This document shows, piece after piece, positions 25,410 to 35,213 of a stretch of DNA of 64,000 bases; position 1 is the stretch's first letter; each line of letters starts with the position of its first letter. This stretch comes from Gordonia lacunae (GTDB taxonomy: Bacteria; Actinomycetota; Actinomycetes; Mycobacteriales; Mycobacteriaceae). The stretch is taken from contig NZ_NGFO01000022.1 in NCBI RefSeq assembly GCF_002149015.1, positions 33,833 through 97,832 of the forward strand, written 5' to 3'. Made by a program: the position numbers and the translations under genes. The notes under the pieces are model-generated. The model was not told the DNA's origin, searched no databases, and saw only the letters and a program-made list of their open reading frames with translations.

Positions 25410-26929
25410 CTGACCTTCGGATAGGTCAGCGGAACGTCTGAATACGTCTCCCGGAGCTGCTTTTTCGAGATCTTCCCGCTGGGCATCCGCGGCAGACCGC
25501 CATCGACGAAGACCACGTACCGTGGCACCTTGTAGTCCGCGAGGTTCCGGTTGCAGAACTCGACGATGTCGGTCTCGGTGAGACCCTCGACCTTCGTGAC
25601 CACGGCCGCGGGTGTCTCCCCGAACTTGTCGTCGGGAACGCTGATCACCGCGACCTCCTCGACTCCGGGGATCCGGTTGATCACCTGCTCGATCTCCACC
25701 GGCGAGATGTTCAGACCGCCGGAGATGATCATGTCCTTCAGGCGGTCCACGAAGGTCAGATAACCGTTCTCGTCGAGCGTGCCGAGGTCGCCGGTGTGCA
25801 GCCAGCCGTCGATCAGAGCGGCGCGGGTGGCGTCCTCGTTGCGCCAGTACCCCGGCATCATTCCTGGACCTCGTAACAGGATCTGTCCGACAGTGTCCGG
25901 GGCGCAGTCGTTCCCGGCGGCGTCGACGACGCGGATCTTGGTGAAGATACCGCCGAAGCCGCACTTGTCGGGATGATCGGCCGCCTCGGCCCGGGGCATG
26001 GCTGTCGCCGATCCGCCGATCTCGGTCTGACCGTAGATCTGCCGCAGCTGCACACCGCGGTCCAGCCAGACACCCACCAGCGCGGACGGCACACGCGCAC
26101 CGCCGACATGCGCGGTGGTCAGGTGACCGAGGTCGGCCTCCGCGAAGCCCGCCACGCGGGCGATCTGCTCGAAGAGGATCGGCGGGCCGGTCAGAGTCGT
26201 TGCGCGGCTGTCGATCAGCACCCGCAGCGCGGACTCCGGATCGAATCCGGGTTGCAGGAGCAAGGTCCCGCCGTGCAACACCGTGCGTGAGATCCCCCAG
26301 ATGATGCCGGCGGCGGTGAACAGCGGAAGGACCAGCAGGGGGCGCAGGCCGTTCTGCTGGATCGGCTCCATCAGCGACCACTCGTGCATCTCACCGGCGA
26401 TCGTCGCGTGCGTGAACACGACCCCCTTCGGCTTACCCGTTGTCCCGCTGGTGAACACGATCGCCGTGGGATCGGACAGCTCGACCACCGGACTGCGATA
26501 CGCCGGATGCGCCACGCCGCGCAGCGGTCGGACGTCGGACTCGAACTCGGCGATCACGAAGGTGCCGCGCGCCCGGCGTACCTCCTCGACGCGTTCGCGC
26601 AGATCGGCATCGCAGTACACGACCGTGGGTTCGCAGTCCTCGACGAGGACCGCCAGTTCACCCGCCAGCATTCGCTGGTTGAACGGTGCCGAGATCGCGC
26701 CCACCTTCATGGCGCCCAGCGCGGCGACGCACCATTCCAGGGAATTCACACCGACGTAGCTGACCCGGTCGCCCACGCCGACGCCGCGGGACCGCAGGTC
26801 GTGGGCGACTCCGTCGGCCCAGGCGTCGAGCTCGCCGTAGGTCACGACATCGCCGGCGAAGTCGATCGCGGCCTGATCCGGCACCGTTGCGGCCCAGTAT
26901 CCGAGTGCGTCGACGACGGTTCCGCTCAT
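25406..26929 (-). CDS. Acyl-CoA synthetase (AMP-dependent ligase), copy 1
   Basis: This 507-residue protein starts at ATG 26929 with a GGAGG site 6 nt upstream; the frame continues to 27019 without need. Adenylate-forming motifs are VFTSGTTGKPKGVVFTH, YGQTEIGGSATAMP, GWLHTGDLGTLDENGYLTF, VDRLKDMIISGGLN and the C-terminal Lys in SGKISKKQLRE. It activates a carboxylic acid to its CoA ester through an acyl-AMP. A copy of the shared operator-like site lies about 100 bp upstream (27030). A second ligase is encoded at 36644, so the region makes at least two CoA esters or has redundant activation. Confidence 0.9.
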   Translation of the reverse strand: MSGTVVDALGYWAATVPDQAAIDFAGDVVTYGELDAWADGVAHDLRSRGVGVGDRVSYVGVNSLEWCVAALGAMKVGAISAPFNQRMLAGELAVLVEDCEPTVVYCDADLRERVEEVRRARGTFVIAEFESDVRPLRGVAHPAYRSPVVELSDPTAIVFTSGTTGKPKGVVFTHATIAGEMHEWSLMEPIQQNGLRPLLVLPLFTAAGIIWGISRTVLHGGTLLLQPGFDPESALRVLIDSRATTLTGPPILFEQIARVAGFAEADLGHLTTAHVGGARVPSALVGVWLDRGVQLRQIYGQTEIGGSATAMPRAEAADHPDKCGFGGIFTKIRVVDAAGNDCAPDTVGQILLRGPGMMPGYWRNEDATRAALIDGWLHTGDLGTLDENGYLTFVDRLKDMIISGGLNISPVEIEQVINRIPGVEEVAVISVPDDKFGETPAAVVTKVEGLTETDIVEFCNRNLADYKVPRYVVFVDGGLPRMPSGKISKKQLRETYSDVPLTYPKVR

Positions 26930-27029
26930 GTACAGCCTCCTGTTGGGTGTGGATGCCGCCGACTCGGTCAGGCGCGCAGGGCGATACCGGGCCCCACCGG
27001 TCGGGGTGTCCCGGATCACACCGATTAAT

Positions 27030-27042
27030 CTAAAAGTATTCG
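27030..27042. promoter_or_regulatory. Shared operator-like site before CoA ligase copy 1 (site B)
   Basis: On the minus strand the sequence reads CGAATACTTTTAG followed by ATTAAT, like site A. It overlaps the stop codon of the molybdopterin oxidoreductase gene and lies about 100 bp before the ligase start. Confidence 0.5.
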
Positions 27043-29198
27043 GTTATGTTGGCAACCCCGCTCCGCTGTCGGCGCCGGACCACCTCGACGTTGATCCCCG
27101 TGAGATGCGATTGGTTGCTGAGGGGGTCGTAACCGGCCGCGCCGGTCGGCGCGAGTTGGTTGACGTTCACCCCCGGATGGCGCCGTGCCACATTCAGGCC
27201 ACGGGCCCGACCCTGGCCCCAGCCATGTGTCATCGCCACCACGCCGTCGCGCAGGGTGTCGTCCCCGACCACCACGGCCGGCACGGCGCCATGGCGACTA
27301 CGTACGGTGACGTCGTCGCCGTCCACGAGATCGCGCCGCCGCATGTCATCGGGATTCATCCACACCGGATTGTCCTGATGGACACCCTGTTTCAGAACCG
27401 AGATATTGTGCAACCAGCTGTTCACCATGAAGTGGGTGCGCCGGGTGATCAGCTTGAGCTGGTCGTCCGGCTCGGCCACGAGACCCTCCAGCACCCGTTC
27501 GGCGTCGTCGAACGACCGACGGAACAGATCGGGACAGCAGTCGATCAGACCATCGTCGTGCTGCACCGCGATGTCGAAGACGTCGCTGGGCACCGCCTCG
27601 GGGAGCACCTCGGTCTGACACGGCTTCGTCTTGAGCGTCTCGACCGTCAGGTCCGCTTCTCGCAGTACGGCGTCGACCGCGGCGAGGGGGCCGTCTTCCG
27701 GGTCGTCGAGCAGACTCGGTGTACCCATCTCCTGCTGGATACGCGAGAGAATCCACCAGTCATCGCGGCGTTCGCCCACCGGTTCCACGACGGCAGGGGT
27801 GTACTGGACGTAGGGCTCCATCGCCACGCCCATCGTGTTCAGGAAGTTGATGTCTTCACGCTCCAGCCAGTCCGTCGCCGGGAGAATGTAGTCCCCGATC
27901 TCACCGGTGACGGTGCGATACAGGTCCACGGTGACGATAAGGTCCAGCGACTCGAGAGCGCGACGCAACCGGTCTCCGCCGCCGATCGACAGCAGTGGAT
28001 TGCCGGACACCACGATCAGGGCGCGGATCGGGTCGTCGGCCTGCTCGATGAAGTCGGGCAGCATGGCGGCGGGGAGATCGCCTCCGACGGTGCGGATCTC
28101 CCCGAATGGACCGTCAAAGAACGGATCCGCACGCCGTCGCCGGGAGTTCTGTACGACATCGGCGACACCTCGCGAGTAGATGTTGCCGCCACGGCGTCCG
28201 AGGTTGCCGGAGAACAGACTCACCATGGTGAGCATCCAGTAGGCCAGGGTCCCCAGCCTGCCCTGGTTGACCCCGGTCGCCATGTAGATGCTCGCACTCG
28301 GTGCGGCGCAGAACTCGTCGGCGACCCGGGCGATGGTCGCCGCCGAGATCCCCGTGACCCCGGCCACCCGCTCCACCGGATAGCGCGAGACGAATGCGAG
28401 CAGTTCCTCGATCCCCCGGGCGTGGCGTTCGACGGCGGCGCGGTCGAATCCGATCCGGAACACGATCTCGTGCAGAAGCCCGGCCAGGAAGTAGAAGTCG
28501 GTGTCCGGGGTGATCAGCAGCACGTCACCGGTCTCCGGCGTCGACGACTCGATGCGGCGGGGATTGACGAACAGAACCGTCCCGCCGCGCCGGGCGATCG
28601 CGCGCAGTTTGGCCATCGGATCCGAGATGTGGATCAACGTCATGTGGGAGACCTGGGGGTTGCTTCCCAGACACAGGAAGTAGTGGGTGTGCAGCAGGTC
28701 CGGTATCGGGTGCGCCATCGACGCACCGTAGACGGCCTCGCTCGCCGCGTACTTCGCGGACGTGTCCTGAGTCCCGGCGCTGAACCTCATCCGCGTGTCG
28801 AATCCCCGCGCGATCCTCGCCGCATTCGCATAGTAGAGACCGTTGAACGCGGACGGGTTGCCCTGGTACACCGCCAATGCGTTGCGGCCGTGCTTGTCTC
28901 GGATCTCACCGAGCCGGCCGGCGATGTCGCGCACCGCCTCGTCCCAGGACACCCGCACGAAGTCACCGGCCCGGCGGCCGCCGGTGCCGACGCGTCGCAG
29001 CGGGTGGTCGACCCGATCCGGGTCGGAGTGGACGTCCAGGTAGTGGGGTCCCTTGTGACAGGAGAAGCCACGGTGGACGGGGTGGTCCGGGTCCGGACGC
29101 AGCCCCACGACACGACCCGAGTCGACCGTGGCCAGCAGCCCGCACCCGGGTTCGCAGATGCGGCAGAAGGTGTGGACCTGCCGGGCCGGCGCACTCAT
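27030..29198 (-). CDS. Molybdopterin oxidoreductase (DMSO reductase superfamily), Mo-1
   Basis: This 722-residue protein starts at ATG 29198 (ATGA with the flavoprotein gene). Cys12, Cys15, Cys19 and Cys47 (CRICEPGCG, FSCHKG) are the N-terminal [4Fe-4S] ligands, followed by the conserved Lys. Further marks are LCLGSNPQVSH, VNPRRIESS, TPDTDFYFLAGLLH, VSGNPLLSIGG and the C-terminal molybdopterin dinucleotide domain (NSWLHNISVLK, GVVAMTHGWGQG). Where formate dehydrogenases have Cys or Sec there is no such residue; Asp145 in GTQDTSAK aligns with Asp in the two sister enzymes. No signal peptide is seen, so it is cytoplasmic. The substrate is unknown. Confidence 0.87.
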   Translation of the reverse strand: MSAPARQVHTFCRICEPGCGLLATVDSGRVVGLRPDPDHPVHRGFSCHKGPHYLDVHSDPDRVDHPLRRVGTGGRRAGDFVRVSWDEAVRDIAGRLGEIRDKHGRNALAVYQGNPSAFNGLYYANAARIARGFDTRMRFSAGTQDTSAKYAASEAVYGASMAHPIPDLLHTHYFLCLGSNPQVSHMTLIHISDPMAKLRAIARRGGTVLFVNPRRIESSTPETGDVLLITPDTDFYFLAGLLHEIVFRIGFDRAAVERHARGIEELLAFVSRYPVERVAGVTGISAATIARVADEFCAAPSASIYMATGVNQGRLGTLAYWMLTMVSLFSGNLGRRGGNIYSRGVADVVQNSRRRRADPFFDGPFGEIRTVGGDLPAAMLPDFIEQADDPIRALIVVSGNPLLSIGGGDRLRRALESLDLIVTVDLYRTVTGEIGDYILPATDWLEREDINFLNTMGVAMEPYVQYTPAVVEPVGERRDDWWILSRIQQEMGTPSLLDDPEDGPLAAVDAVLREADLTVETLKTKPCQTEVLPEAVPSDVFDIAVQHDDGLIDCCPDLFRRSFDDAERVLEGLVAEPDDQLKLITRRTHFMVNSWLHNISVLKQGVHQDNPVWMNPDDMRRRDLVDGDDVTVRSRHGAVPAVVVGDDTLRDGVVAMTHGWGQGRARGLNVARRHPGVNVNQLAPTGAAGYDPLSNQSHLTGINVEVVRRRQRSGVANITEYF

Positions 29199-30841
29199 CC
29201 CGAGATGCCGGACACACGAGCCGACCGGGCGATGTCTGCGGCCGTGTCGGCATCGACGACCTTCACCCGTGGCCTCCCGGCAGCGCGCCCCTCGTGTCGT
29301 TCCCACCTGTCGATGGCCCGCCAGTCGGCCCCGCTCATCGCCTGCGGGCAACGCTCACGAACGAGTGCCGCCAGATCCCCACCGCTGCCGGCGGGTTCGG
29401 GCAACAGTCCGACGCGGAGATCATCGAGCAGAGACCCCACGGTCTCGACCGCGCACCACCGGTTGGTACCGATCACCCCGGTCGCCCCGCGCTTGATCCA
29501 GCCGGCGACGTACCGACCTCGCGACGGCGAACCGGTCGCCGGATCGACGACACGACCTTCGACGTTCACGACAGTCGACGACACCGGATCGAAGGGCAGG
29601 CCGTCGATCGGGAGTCCGCGGTAGCCGACCGCGCGCAGCACCAGACCGCAGTCGATCTCGGTACGCCGCCCGGACCCGGTGTGGCTCGTGACCAGACCTC
29701 GCACCCGGTCGGTTCCGATGACCTCCTGCGGGGTGGCCTCGAACCGCAACACGATCCGCTTGTTCCCGGGTACCGGAACACGCCGCGAATACTCTTCCAG
29801 GAGACGCAGTTTGGCGGTTTCCTCCGGGCCGGCCGACACCGGCGGGTCGACGATCACATCGACCCCGGGCAAGGAACCCAGTGCCATCAGTTCGGGGGTG
29901 GTGCAGGCTGCGTGCTCGGCCCCGCGCCGACCGAGCACCACCACTTCCCTGATCTCACTGCCGGCCAGCACGGTCAGCGCGTGATCGGCGATGTCGGTGC
30001 GCCGCAGTGCCTCCACATCCGATACGAGTATCCGCGCCACGTCCAGCGCGACGTTGCCGTTGCCGACGACGACGGCACGCTCCCCCGACAGGTCGAAGAA
30101 TCGATCGACGTGCTCGGGATGACCGTTGTACCAGGCGACGAACTCACGGGCGGAGTGGCTGCCCGGCAGGTCCTCACCCGCGATCCCCAGCCGCCGGTCC
30201 CCCGAGGCACCCGAGGCGTGGATGACCGCATGGTGGTGGGCCGACACCTCGTCGAGCGTCACGTCACGGCCGACCTCGACACCCAGATGGAAGGTGAACC
30301 CGTCGCGCCTCGCGGTGCGCCCGAACACGCGATCCACGGTCTTCGTGTGCCAGTGATCGGGGGCGACCCCGAACCGGACCAGCCCGCCTGCCACCGGCAG
30401 CCGCTCGAACATCGTGACCTCGGCGTCGATGTCCCGTCGGGCCAGCAGTTCCTCGGCGGCGTAGAACGCCGACGGACCCGACCCCACGATCGCGACCCGC
30501 ACCCGCGGCGGATCGTGGGTCACCCCGGCGGTCGCGATCGACGCCGGGAGCGGCTGGACGTGAGCCCCGGCGGGTGCCTCACGGGGATTCCGCCGGAAGT
30601 AGTCGGCGTTGAGGTCGAGATAGCGATCCACGTCCGGCGCCGTCGAATCGCCCGGCACGATCGCGTCGACCGGGCAGACGTCGGCGCAGGCGCCGCAGTC
30701 GATGCATGTTCCCGGGTCGATGTAGAGCATCTCGGTCCGCGAGTACTCGCGTTCGGCGGGCGTCGGGTGAATGCAGTCGACCGGGCACACGGCGACACAT
30801 GTCGCGTCGTTGCAACAATTCTGCGTGACCACATAGGGCAT
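29195..30841 (-). CDS. fprB: FprB-type ferredoxin/ferredoxin-NADP reductase fusion
   Basis: This 548-residue protein has an N-terminal bacterial ferredoxin domain (residues about 1-60: NCCNDATCVAVCPVDCIHP and CIDCGACADVCPVDAI) fused to an adrenodoxin-reductase-like domain with FAD motif VAIVGSGPSAFYAAEEL (about 114-130), VRFGVAPDHWHTK, NADP motif VVGNGNVALDVARIL and the C-terminal GWIKRGATGVIGTN. This is the architecture of mycobacterial FprB. Its gene sits between molybdopterin oxidoreductases Mo-2 and Mo-1, overlapping both by 1-4 nt. I infer it moves electrons between those enzymes and NAD(P); it could also serve the nearby Rieske oxygenase. Confidence 0.88.
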   Translation of the reverse strand: MPYVVTQNCCNDATCVAVCPVDCIHPTPAEREYSRTEMLYIDPGTCIDCGACADVCPVDAIVPGDSTAPDVDRYLDLNADYFRRNPREAPAGAHVQPLPASIATAGVTHDPPRVRVAIVGSGPSAFYAAEELLARRDIDAEVTMFERLPVAGGLVRFGVAPDHWHTKTVDRVFGRTARRDGFTFHLGVEVGRDVTLDEVSAHHHAVIHASGASGDRRLGIAGEDLPGSHSAREFVAWYNGHPEHVDRFFDLSGERAVVVGNGNVALDVARILVSDVEALRRTDIADHALTVLAGSEIREVVVLGRRGAEHAACTTPELMALGSLPGVDVIVDPPVSAGPEETAKLRLLEEYSRRVPVPGNKRIVLRFEATPQEVIGTDRVRGLVTSHTGSGRRTEIDCGLVLRAVGYRGLPIDGLPFDPVSSTVVNVEGRVVDPATGSPSRGRYVAGWIKRGATGVIGTNRWCAVETVGSLLDDLRVGLLPEPAGSGGDLAALVRERCPQAMSGADWRAIDRWERHEGRAAGRPRVKVVDADTAADIARSARVSGISG

Positions 30842-33084
30842 CAGCGCTTCTCCTCGCTCATCAGGGTGACCGTCACCGGTATGCCGTTGAAGACCGGTGA
30901 CGAGGTCGGCACGTCGAGATGCCCGGTGTCGGTCACCAGTGCGTTGTAGTTGGCGCCCGGGGCCGCCGCCGCACGCGAGGTCCGCAGGCCCGGGCCGTCG
31001 TGACCCCAGCCGTGCGGCATGCTCACCACGCCCGGACGCATCGCATCGTCGACGCGGATCTCCGCCACCACGGTGCTCGTCGGCGACGTCACCGCGACGA
31101 GATCCCCGTCGACGACCCCGAGTTCGACGGCGTCACGCGGGCTCGTCAGCAACGCGCACTGTCCGTCGTCGGTCTGCGGGAGCGCATTGTGCAACCACGA
31201 GTTCATGCCCCGTCGCTGCCGGCGGTTGATGAGCACCAGCCCACGGGGCGCCATCGACGCCGCCCGGAGGCGCGGCAGGTCGGCGGTGATCAGCTCGGGC
31301 ATCAGGTCGATCCGACCGCTCGGGGTGCGTAACACCCCCGGGAGCCGTGACTGCAGCGGACCGAAATCTATTCCGTCCGGATTCGATTCCAGGAGAGCGA
31401 GAGTCAACCCGTCGCCATCATCGTCGAAGCGATCACCATACGGCCCGCTGCGCAGACGCAGGTCGAGGAGTCGCTGAGGTCCGCTACGTCCGGCGACCGC
31501 CGACTCGACGATGCCGGGGTCGCGTCCGGACAGCTTCGCGGCTCGACGAACCGCCACTGCCGCAACCGCGTCGTCCATCTCCGCCACGGTCCGGTCCGGG
31601 GTCCCCTGTGCGATCGCGGCCAGTCGGAGCATGATCTGCCATTCCCCGAGTTCGCCGTCGCCGAGTTCGAGCAGGGGCGGGGTGTAGCGGGCGACGTTTC
31701 GGATCTGGAAGTGTGACAACGTCACATCGTGGTGTCCGCGGGTCATCAGCGGTGGCGGTGGCAGGATGACGTCGGCATGCCGGGTGGTCTCGTTGAGGTA
31801 GCAGTCCACCGACACCATGAACTCGAGTGATTCGAGAGCGGTCTCGACCACACCGCTGTTCGGCAGCGAACGCGCGGGGTTGCCCGCGATGGTGATCAGT
31901 GCCCGTGTCCGTCCCGGCCCGGGGGTCAGGATCTCCTCGGCGAAACACACTGCGGGCAACTCGCCCAATGCTTCCGGCAGCCCCCGTACGCGCGACCGCC
32001 ACCGGTCGAACATGAGCGTGGGCGGACGGGTCACCGGCCATGTGTTCGGCCCGCCAGCGGCCGGCAGCGAGAACATCGCGCCGCCCGGCCGGTCCAGGTT
32101 TCCGGTGACGACCGTGAGCACCTCCACGAGCCAGTTCGCCAGTGTGCCGAACTCCTGCATGCAGGTGCCGATCCGCGAATGCGCCACGGCTGCCGGAGCC
32201 GTCGCGAATCCCCGGGCGACCGCACGGATGGTCTCGGCATCGATTCCGCATGCGCCCGCCACCGATTCCGGTGAGAACTCCCGGGCCATCGCCAGCGCCT
32301 CGTCCACCCCGTCGACGACGTCGGGAATCCGCTCCGGCCTGGCCGGCCCCTCCTCGGCGATCACCGCCAGGACCGCCAGCAGGAAGAGTGCATCGGTGCC
32401 CGGGAGAATCGGTACGTGCACGTCGGCCATCTCCGCCGTCCGGGTGCGCACCGGGTCGACGACCACCAGGGTTCCGCCCCGTTTCCGCAAGGCACGCAAT
32501 CTCTCGTCCATCCCCGGTGCGGTGACCGTACTCCCGTTGGACACCAGCGGATTCGAGCCGAGGATCAACAGGTGGTCGGTGCGGTCGATGTCGGGCAGAC
32601 TCAGTCCGAGGCCGGTGCCGTACAGAAGCATGTGAGCGAGGTTCTTCGGCCAGGTGTCGACGCTCGCCGGCGAGTAGACGTTGCGGGTCCCGACGGCCGC
32701 GATCAGTTCACCGAGATAGAACGTGGCGTCGAGATGATGGGCCGCGGGGTTGCCGTGGTAGATGGCGCAACTGCCCGGGTCGGCGGCCACGAATTCCGGT
32801 AACCGACGGCCGATCTCGGCGAAGGCCTCCGCCCAGTCCACCGGCCGGAAGTCCCCGGACGGCGTGCGCAGGAGCGGGGTGCGGATGCGGTCCGGGTCGT
32901 TCTCGATCCGTCCCAGCCCGAGTCCTTTCGCGCAGCTGTGTCCGGCGCTGAGTGCGTCGTCCGGGTTGGGCGCCACCGACGTCACACTACGACCGGTGAG
33001 CTCGACGACAAGACCGCACGTCGACTCGCACAGCGGACAGATCCGTTGCCCGACGGTCATCGTCGGCTGCGCGTCGCCGGTCAT
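30841..33084 (-). CDS. Molybdopterin oxidoreductase, Mo-2
   Basis: This 747-residue protein starts at ATG 33084 (ATGA with Mo-3); the much longer frame to 33477 is a shadow. Cys16, Cys19, Cys23 and Cys51 (CPLCESTCG, HSCAKG) bind the [4Fe-4S] cluster. Next come LILGSNPLVSNGS, VVDPVRTRTAEMADVHVPI, PGTDALFLLAVLA, ITIAGNPARSLPNSG and the C-terminal RRGMNSWLHNALPQ and GVVSMPHGWGHDG. Asp143 in ASVDTWPK occupies the place expected for the metal-ligating side chain. It is clearly paralogous to Mo-1 and Mo-3 but well diverged, so the three probably act on different intermediates or form different complexes. It is cytoplasmic. Confidence 0.87.
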   Translation of the reverse strand: MTGDAQPTMTVGQRICPLCESTCGLVVELTGRSVTSVAPNPDDALSAGHSCAKGLGLGRIENDPDRIRTPLLRTPSGDFRPVDWAEAFAEIGRRLPEFVAADPGSCAIYHGNPAAHHLDATFYLGELIAAVGTRNVYSPASVDTWPKNLAHMLLYGTGLGLSLPDIDRTDHLLILGSNPLVSNGSTVTAPGMDERLRALRKRGGTLVVVDPVRTRTAEMADVHVPILPGTDALFLLAVLAVIAEEGPARPERIPDVVDGVDEALAMAREFSPESVAGACGIDAETIRAVARGFATAPAAVAHSRIGTCMQEFGTLANWLVEVLTVVTGNLDRPGGAMFSLPAAGGPNTWPVTRPPTLMFDRWRSRVRGLPEALGELPAVCFAEEILTPGPGRTRALITIAGNPARSLPNSGVVETALESLEFMVSVDCYLNETTRHADVILPPPPLMTRGHHDVTLSHFQIRNVARYTPPLLELGDGELGEWQIMLRLAAIAQGTPDRTVAEMDDAVAAVAVRRAAKLSGRDPGIVESAVAGRSGPQRLLDLRLRSGPYGDRFDDDGDGLTLALLESNPDGIDFGPLQSRLPGVLRTPSGRIDLMPELITADLPRLRAASMAPRGLVLINRRQRRGMNSWLHNALPQTDDGQCALLTSPRDAVELGVVDGDLVAVTSPTSTVVAEIRVDDAMRPGVVSMPHGWGHDGPGLRTSRAAAAPGANYNALVTDTGHLDVPTSSPVFNGIPVTVTLMSEEKR

Positions 33085-35213
33085 GCGCCCAGCTCCGGGC
33101 CCACGGGCACGATCGCGATGGGAACGGCGGACAGCGTCGGCATGGCGTTGATCGACTGCACCCCACCGAGCGTCCCGGTCAGGTCGTTGACGTTCACTCC
33201 GGCGGCATCCTCGTCCACCCCGCCGAAGCAATGGGTCATCGAGACGGCGCCCGGCGCGAGGGTGTGGTCGGCGCGTGCGGTGGCACGCACCGAACCGGAC
33301 GCCGATCGCAGGAGGATCTGCGCGCCGTCGGCCACCCCCAGCCGCTCGAGGTCGTCGGGATGGATGCGTGCCGGATTTCCTCCGCCCGGGACGAGTCCGG
33401 GAACCCGGATCCCGGTGGAATTGACGGCTTCCCGTATCCGACGTACCACCAGCCGGAGCGGGAACTCGGACGTGCACGACGACGGGTCCAGCGCATCGTC
33501 GAGTTCCGCGCGGACGTCGTCCGGCAGCAGCTCGAGGTGCCGGCCGGCTCCCTCCGGGGTCGGCGGACCGACCACGGTGCCACTGTCACCGACCAGACGA
33601 CCGTGATCGGCGGCCACCAGTTCCTCGAACGGGAGTCGTCCTCGTTCGGCCATCATCGCCAGCAGGTCTGCGGATGTGGGCGGAGACGTCGGGTCGAGGA
33701 TGCGTCCGGCGAACTTGAAGGGTTGTCCGCTCGCGGTGGCGAGGTCGAAGAAGAACCGCCAGTCGTCGACGACCCCGGCCGGCGGTATGACGGCCGGTGA
33801 CGTGAACTGCGCGAAGCGGCGCGGGAAGAAGGGCTCCATGATCGCGGTGTGGTCGGCGCGCTCGTACATCGTGGTGGGGGCGATGACGTGGTCCGCGAGG
33901 CGGGCGGTGTCCGACATGTAGGGGTCGATGCACACGAGCAGGTCGAGGGAACGCAACGCGCGCAACGCCTTTGCGCGATCCGGCAGTGCCGCCGCCGGAT
34001 TTCCGCCCGAGACGATCAGGGCCCGAACACGATCCGGACCCGGTTCCAGGATCTCGTCGGCCAGGATCCCGGAGGGCAACTCGCCGCGGATCGCGCGGAC
34101 ACCGCCGATGCGGCTGCGGAAGCCCCGCTCGTACGCCCTGGCGGGTGCCGCGACCTCCGCCCGGGCGGGCAGGTGCCGGGTCAGCACCGCACGATCGTCC
34201 GCCGGCTCTCCTTCGCGGAGATACCGTCCGCACACCACGTTCAGGGCGGCGACGAGATGCTCCGCGATATTCGAGTGCGGACCCATACACAGTCCGGTCC
34301 CGCTGGTGGCCATTCCCCGGCTCCCCCGTCCGAAGGCGCGTGCGGCGGCGCGCGCCGCCTCGGCCGGGACATCGCAGACCCGTTCCACGACTTCCGGAGT
34401 GACTCTGTCGACCGCTTCCCGGAGCGCGGGTAGACCTGCGGCGTGACGGCCGCAGAAGTCCGGATCATGCAGGCCCTCGGCCAGGATCACGTGGAGGAGC
34501 CCGGCGAGCAGCACCGCGTCCGTGCCGGGTCGAGGCGCGAGGTGGATGTCGGCGAGGGCGGCGGTCTCCGAGCGTCGCGGGTCCACGACGATGAGGGTCA
34601 GTCCGCGCTCACGCGCTCGCCGCAGGGTGGTCGCCGGGTTCTGCACGACCGCGCCGTCCCCGTCACCGCCGTTGCCGGACACGACGGGGTTGGTGCCGAT
34701 CAGCAGCCACACATCGGCGTCGGCGAACCGCTGACGGCCGCCGAGGTAGGTACCCATCCGCTCGGCCACAACCCATTTGGCGGACTGGTCGATGGTCATG
34801 GTGGAGAACAACTTGTGCGAACCGGTACCGCGGAACCACGCGCGGGCCGACGGCGGGGTGAGGGCGGCGAAGTTCTGTTGCGTCCCGCAGAACAGCGCCA
34901 CCGCGTCGGGCCCGTGCTCGTCGACGATCCGCCGGAGACGTGTGGCGATGTCGGCGACAGCTCGGGACACCGCGATCGGCTCGTGCCGCCCGCCGGCGGT
35001 ACGCCGCATCGACGTGGTCAACCGGCCGGGACCATGGGTGAGATCCGCCGCGCGCCGGCCCTTCGGGCAGGTGTACCCGCCGGAGATCGGATGCTGCGCA
35101 TCCCCCAGCACGTCCCGGATCCGCCCGTCCTCGATGTCGAGCAGAACCCCGCACGACGAGGCACAGAGCCGGCAGTACGACGTGCGGCGCACCGTGTCGG
35201 ATCGCGCGGTCAA
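33081..35213 (-). CDS. Molybdopterin oxidoreductase, Mo-3
   Basis: This is a protein of about 710 residues. I place the start at TTG 35213, which overlaps the transporter stop in TTGA; GTG 35192 is the alternative. The open frame up to 36530 is a shadow of the transporter. The cluster ligands are Cys14, Cys17, Cys21 and Cys49 (CRLCASSCG, YTCPKG). Marks include LLIGTNPVVSGNGG, VVDPRRSETAALADIHLAP, IVSGGNPAAALPD and AVSMTHCFGG. Asp142 in TIDQSAK aligns with Asp145 of Mo-1 and Asp143 of Mo-2. It is cytoplasmic and coupled to the AAHS transporter gene, so a role early in use of the imported acid is plausible. Confidence 0.85.
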   Translation of the reverse strand: MTARSDTVRRTSYCRLCASSCGVLLDIEDGRIRDVLGDAQHPISGGYTCPKGRRAADLTHGPGRLTTSMRRTAGGRHEPIAVSRAVADIATRLRRIVDEHGPDAVALFCGTQQNFAALTPPSARAWFRGTGSHKLFSTMTIDQSAKWVVAERMGTYLGGRQRFADADVWLLIGTNPVVSGNGGDGDGAVVQNPATTLRRARERGLTLIVVDPRRSETAALADIHLAPRPGTDAVLLAGLLHVILAEGLHDPDFCGRHAAGLPALREAVDRVTPEVVERVCDVPAEAARAAARAFGRGSRGMATSGTGLCMGPHSNIAEHLVAALNVVCGRYLREGEPADDRAVLTRHLPARAEVAAPARAYERGFRSRIGGVRAIRGELPSGILADEILEPGPDRVRALIVSGGNPAAALPDRAKALRALRSLDLLVCIDPYMSDTARLADHVIAPTTMYERADHTAIMEPFFPRRFAQFTSPAVIPPAGVVDDWRFFFDLATASGQPFKFAGRILDPTSPPTSADLLAMMAERGRLPFEELVAADHGRLVGDSGTVVGPPTPEGAGRHLELLPDDVRAELDDALDPSSCTSEFPLRLVVRRIREAVNSTGIRVPGLVPGGGNPARIHPDDLERLGVADGAQILLRSASGSVRATARADHTLAPGAVSMTHCFGGVDEDAAGVNVNDLTGTLGGVQSINAMPTLSAVPIAIVPVGPELGA

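Noticed and set aside
26928..29624. Plus-strand frame of 898 residues opposite Mo-1
   Set aside because: It is an antisense shadow of the molybdopterin oxidoreductase, with no motif and biased composition.
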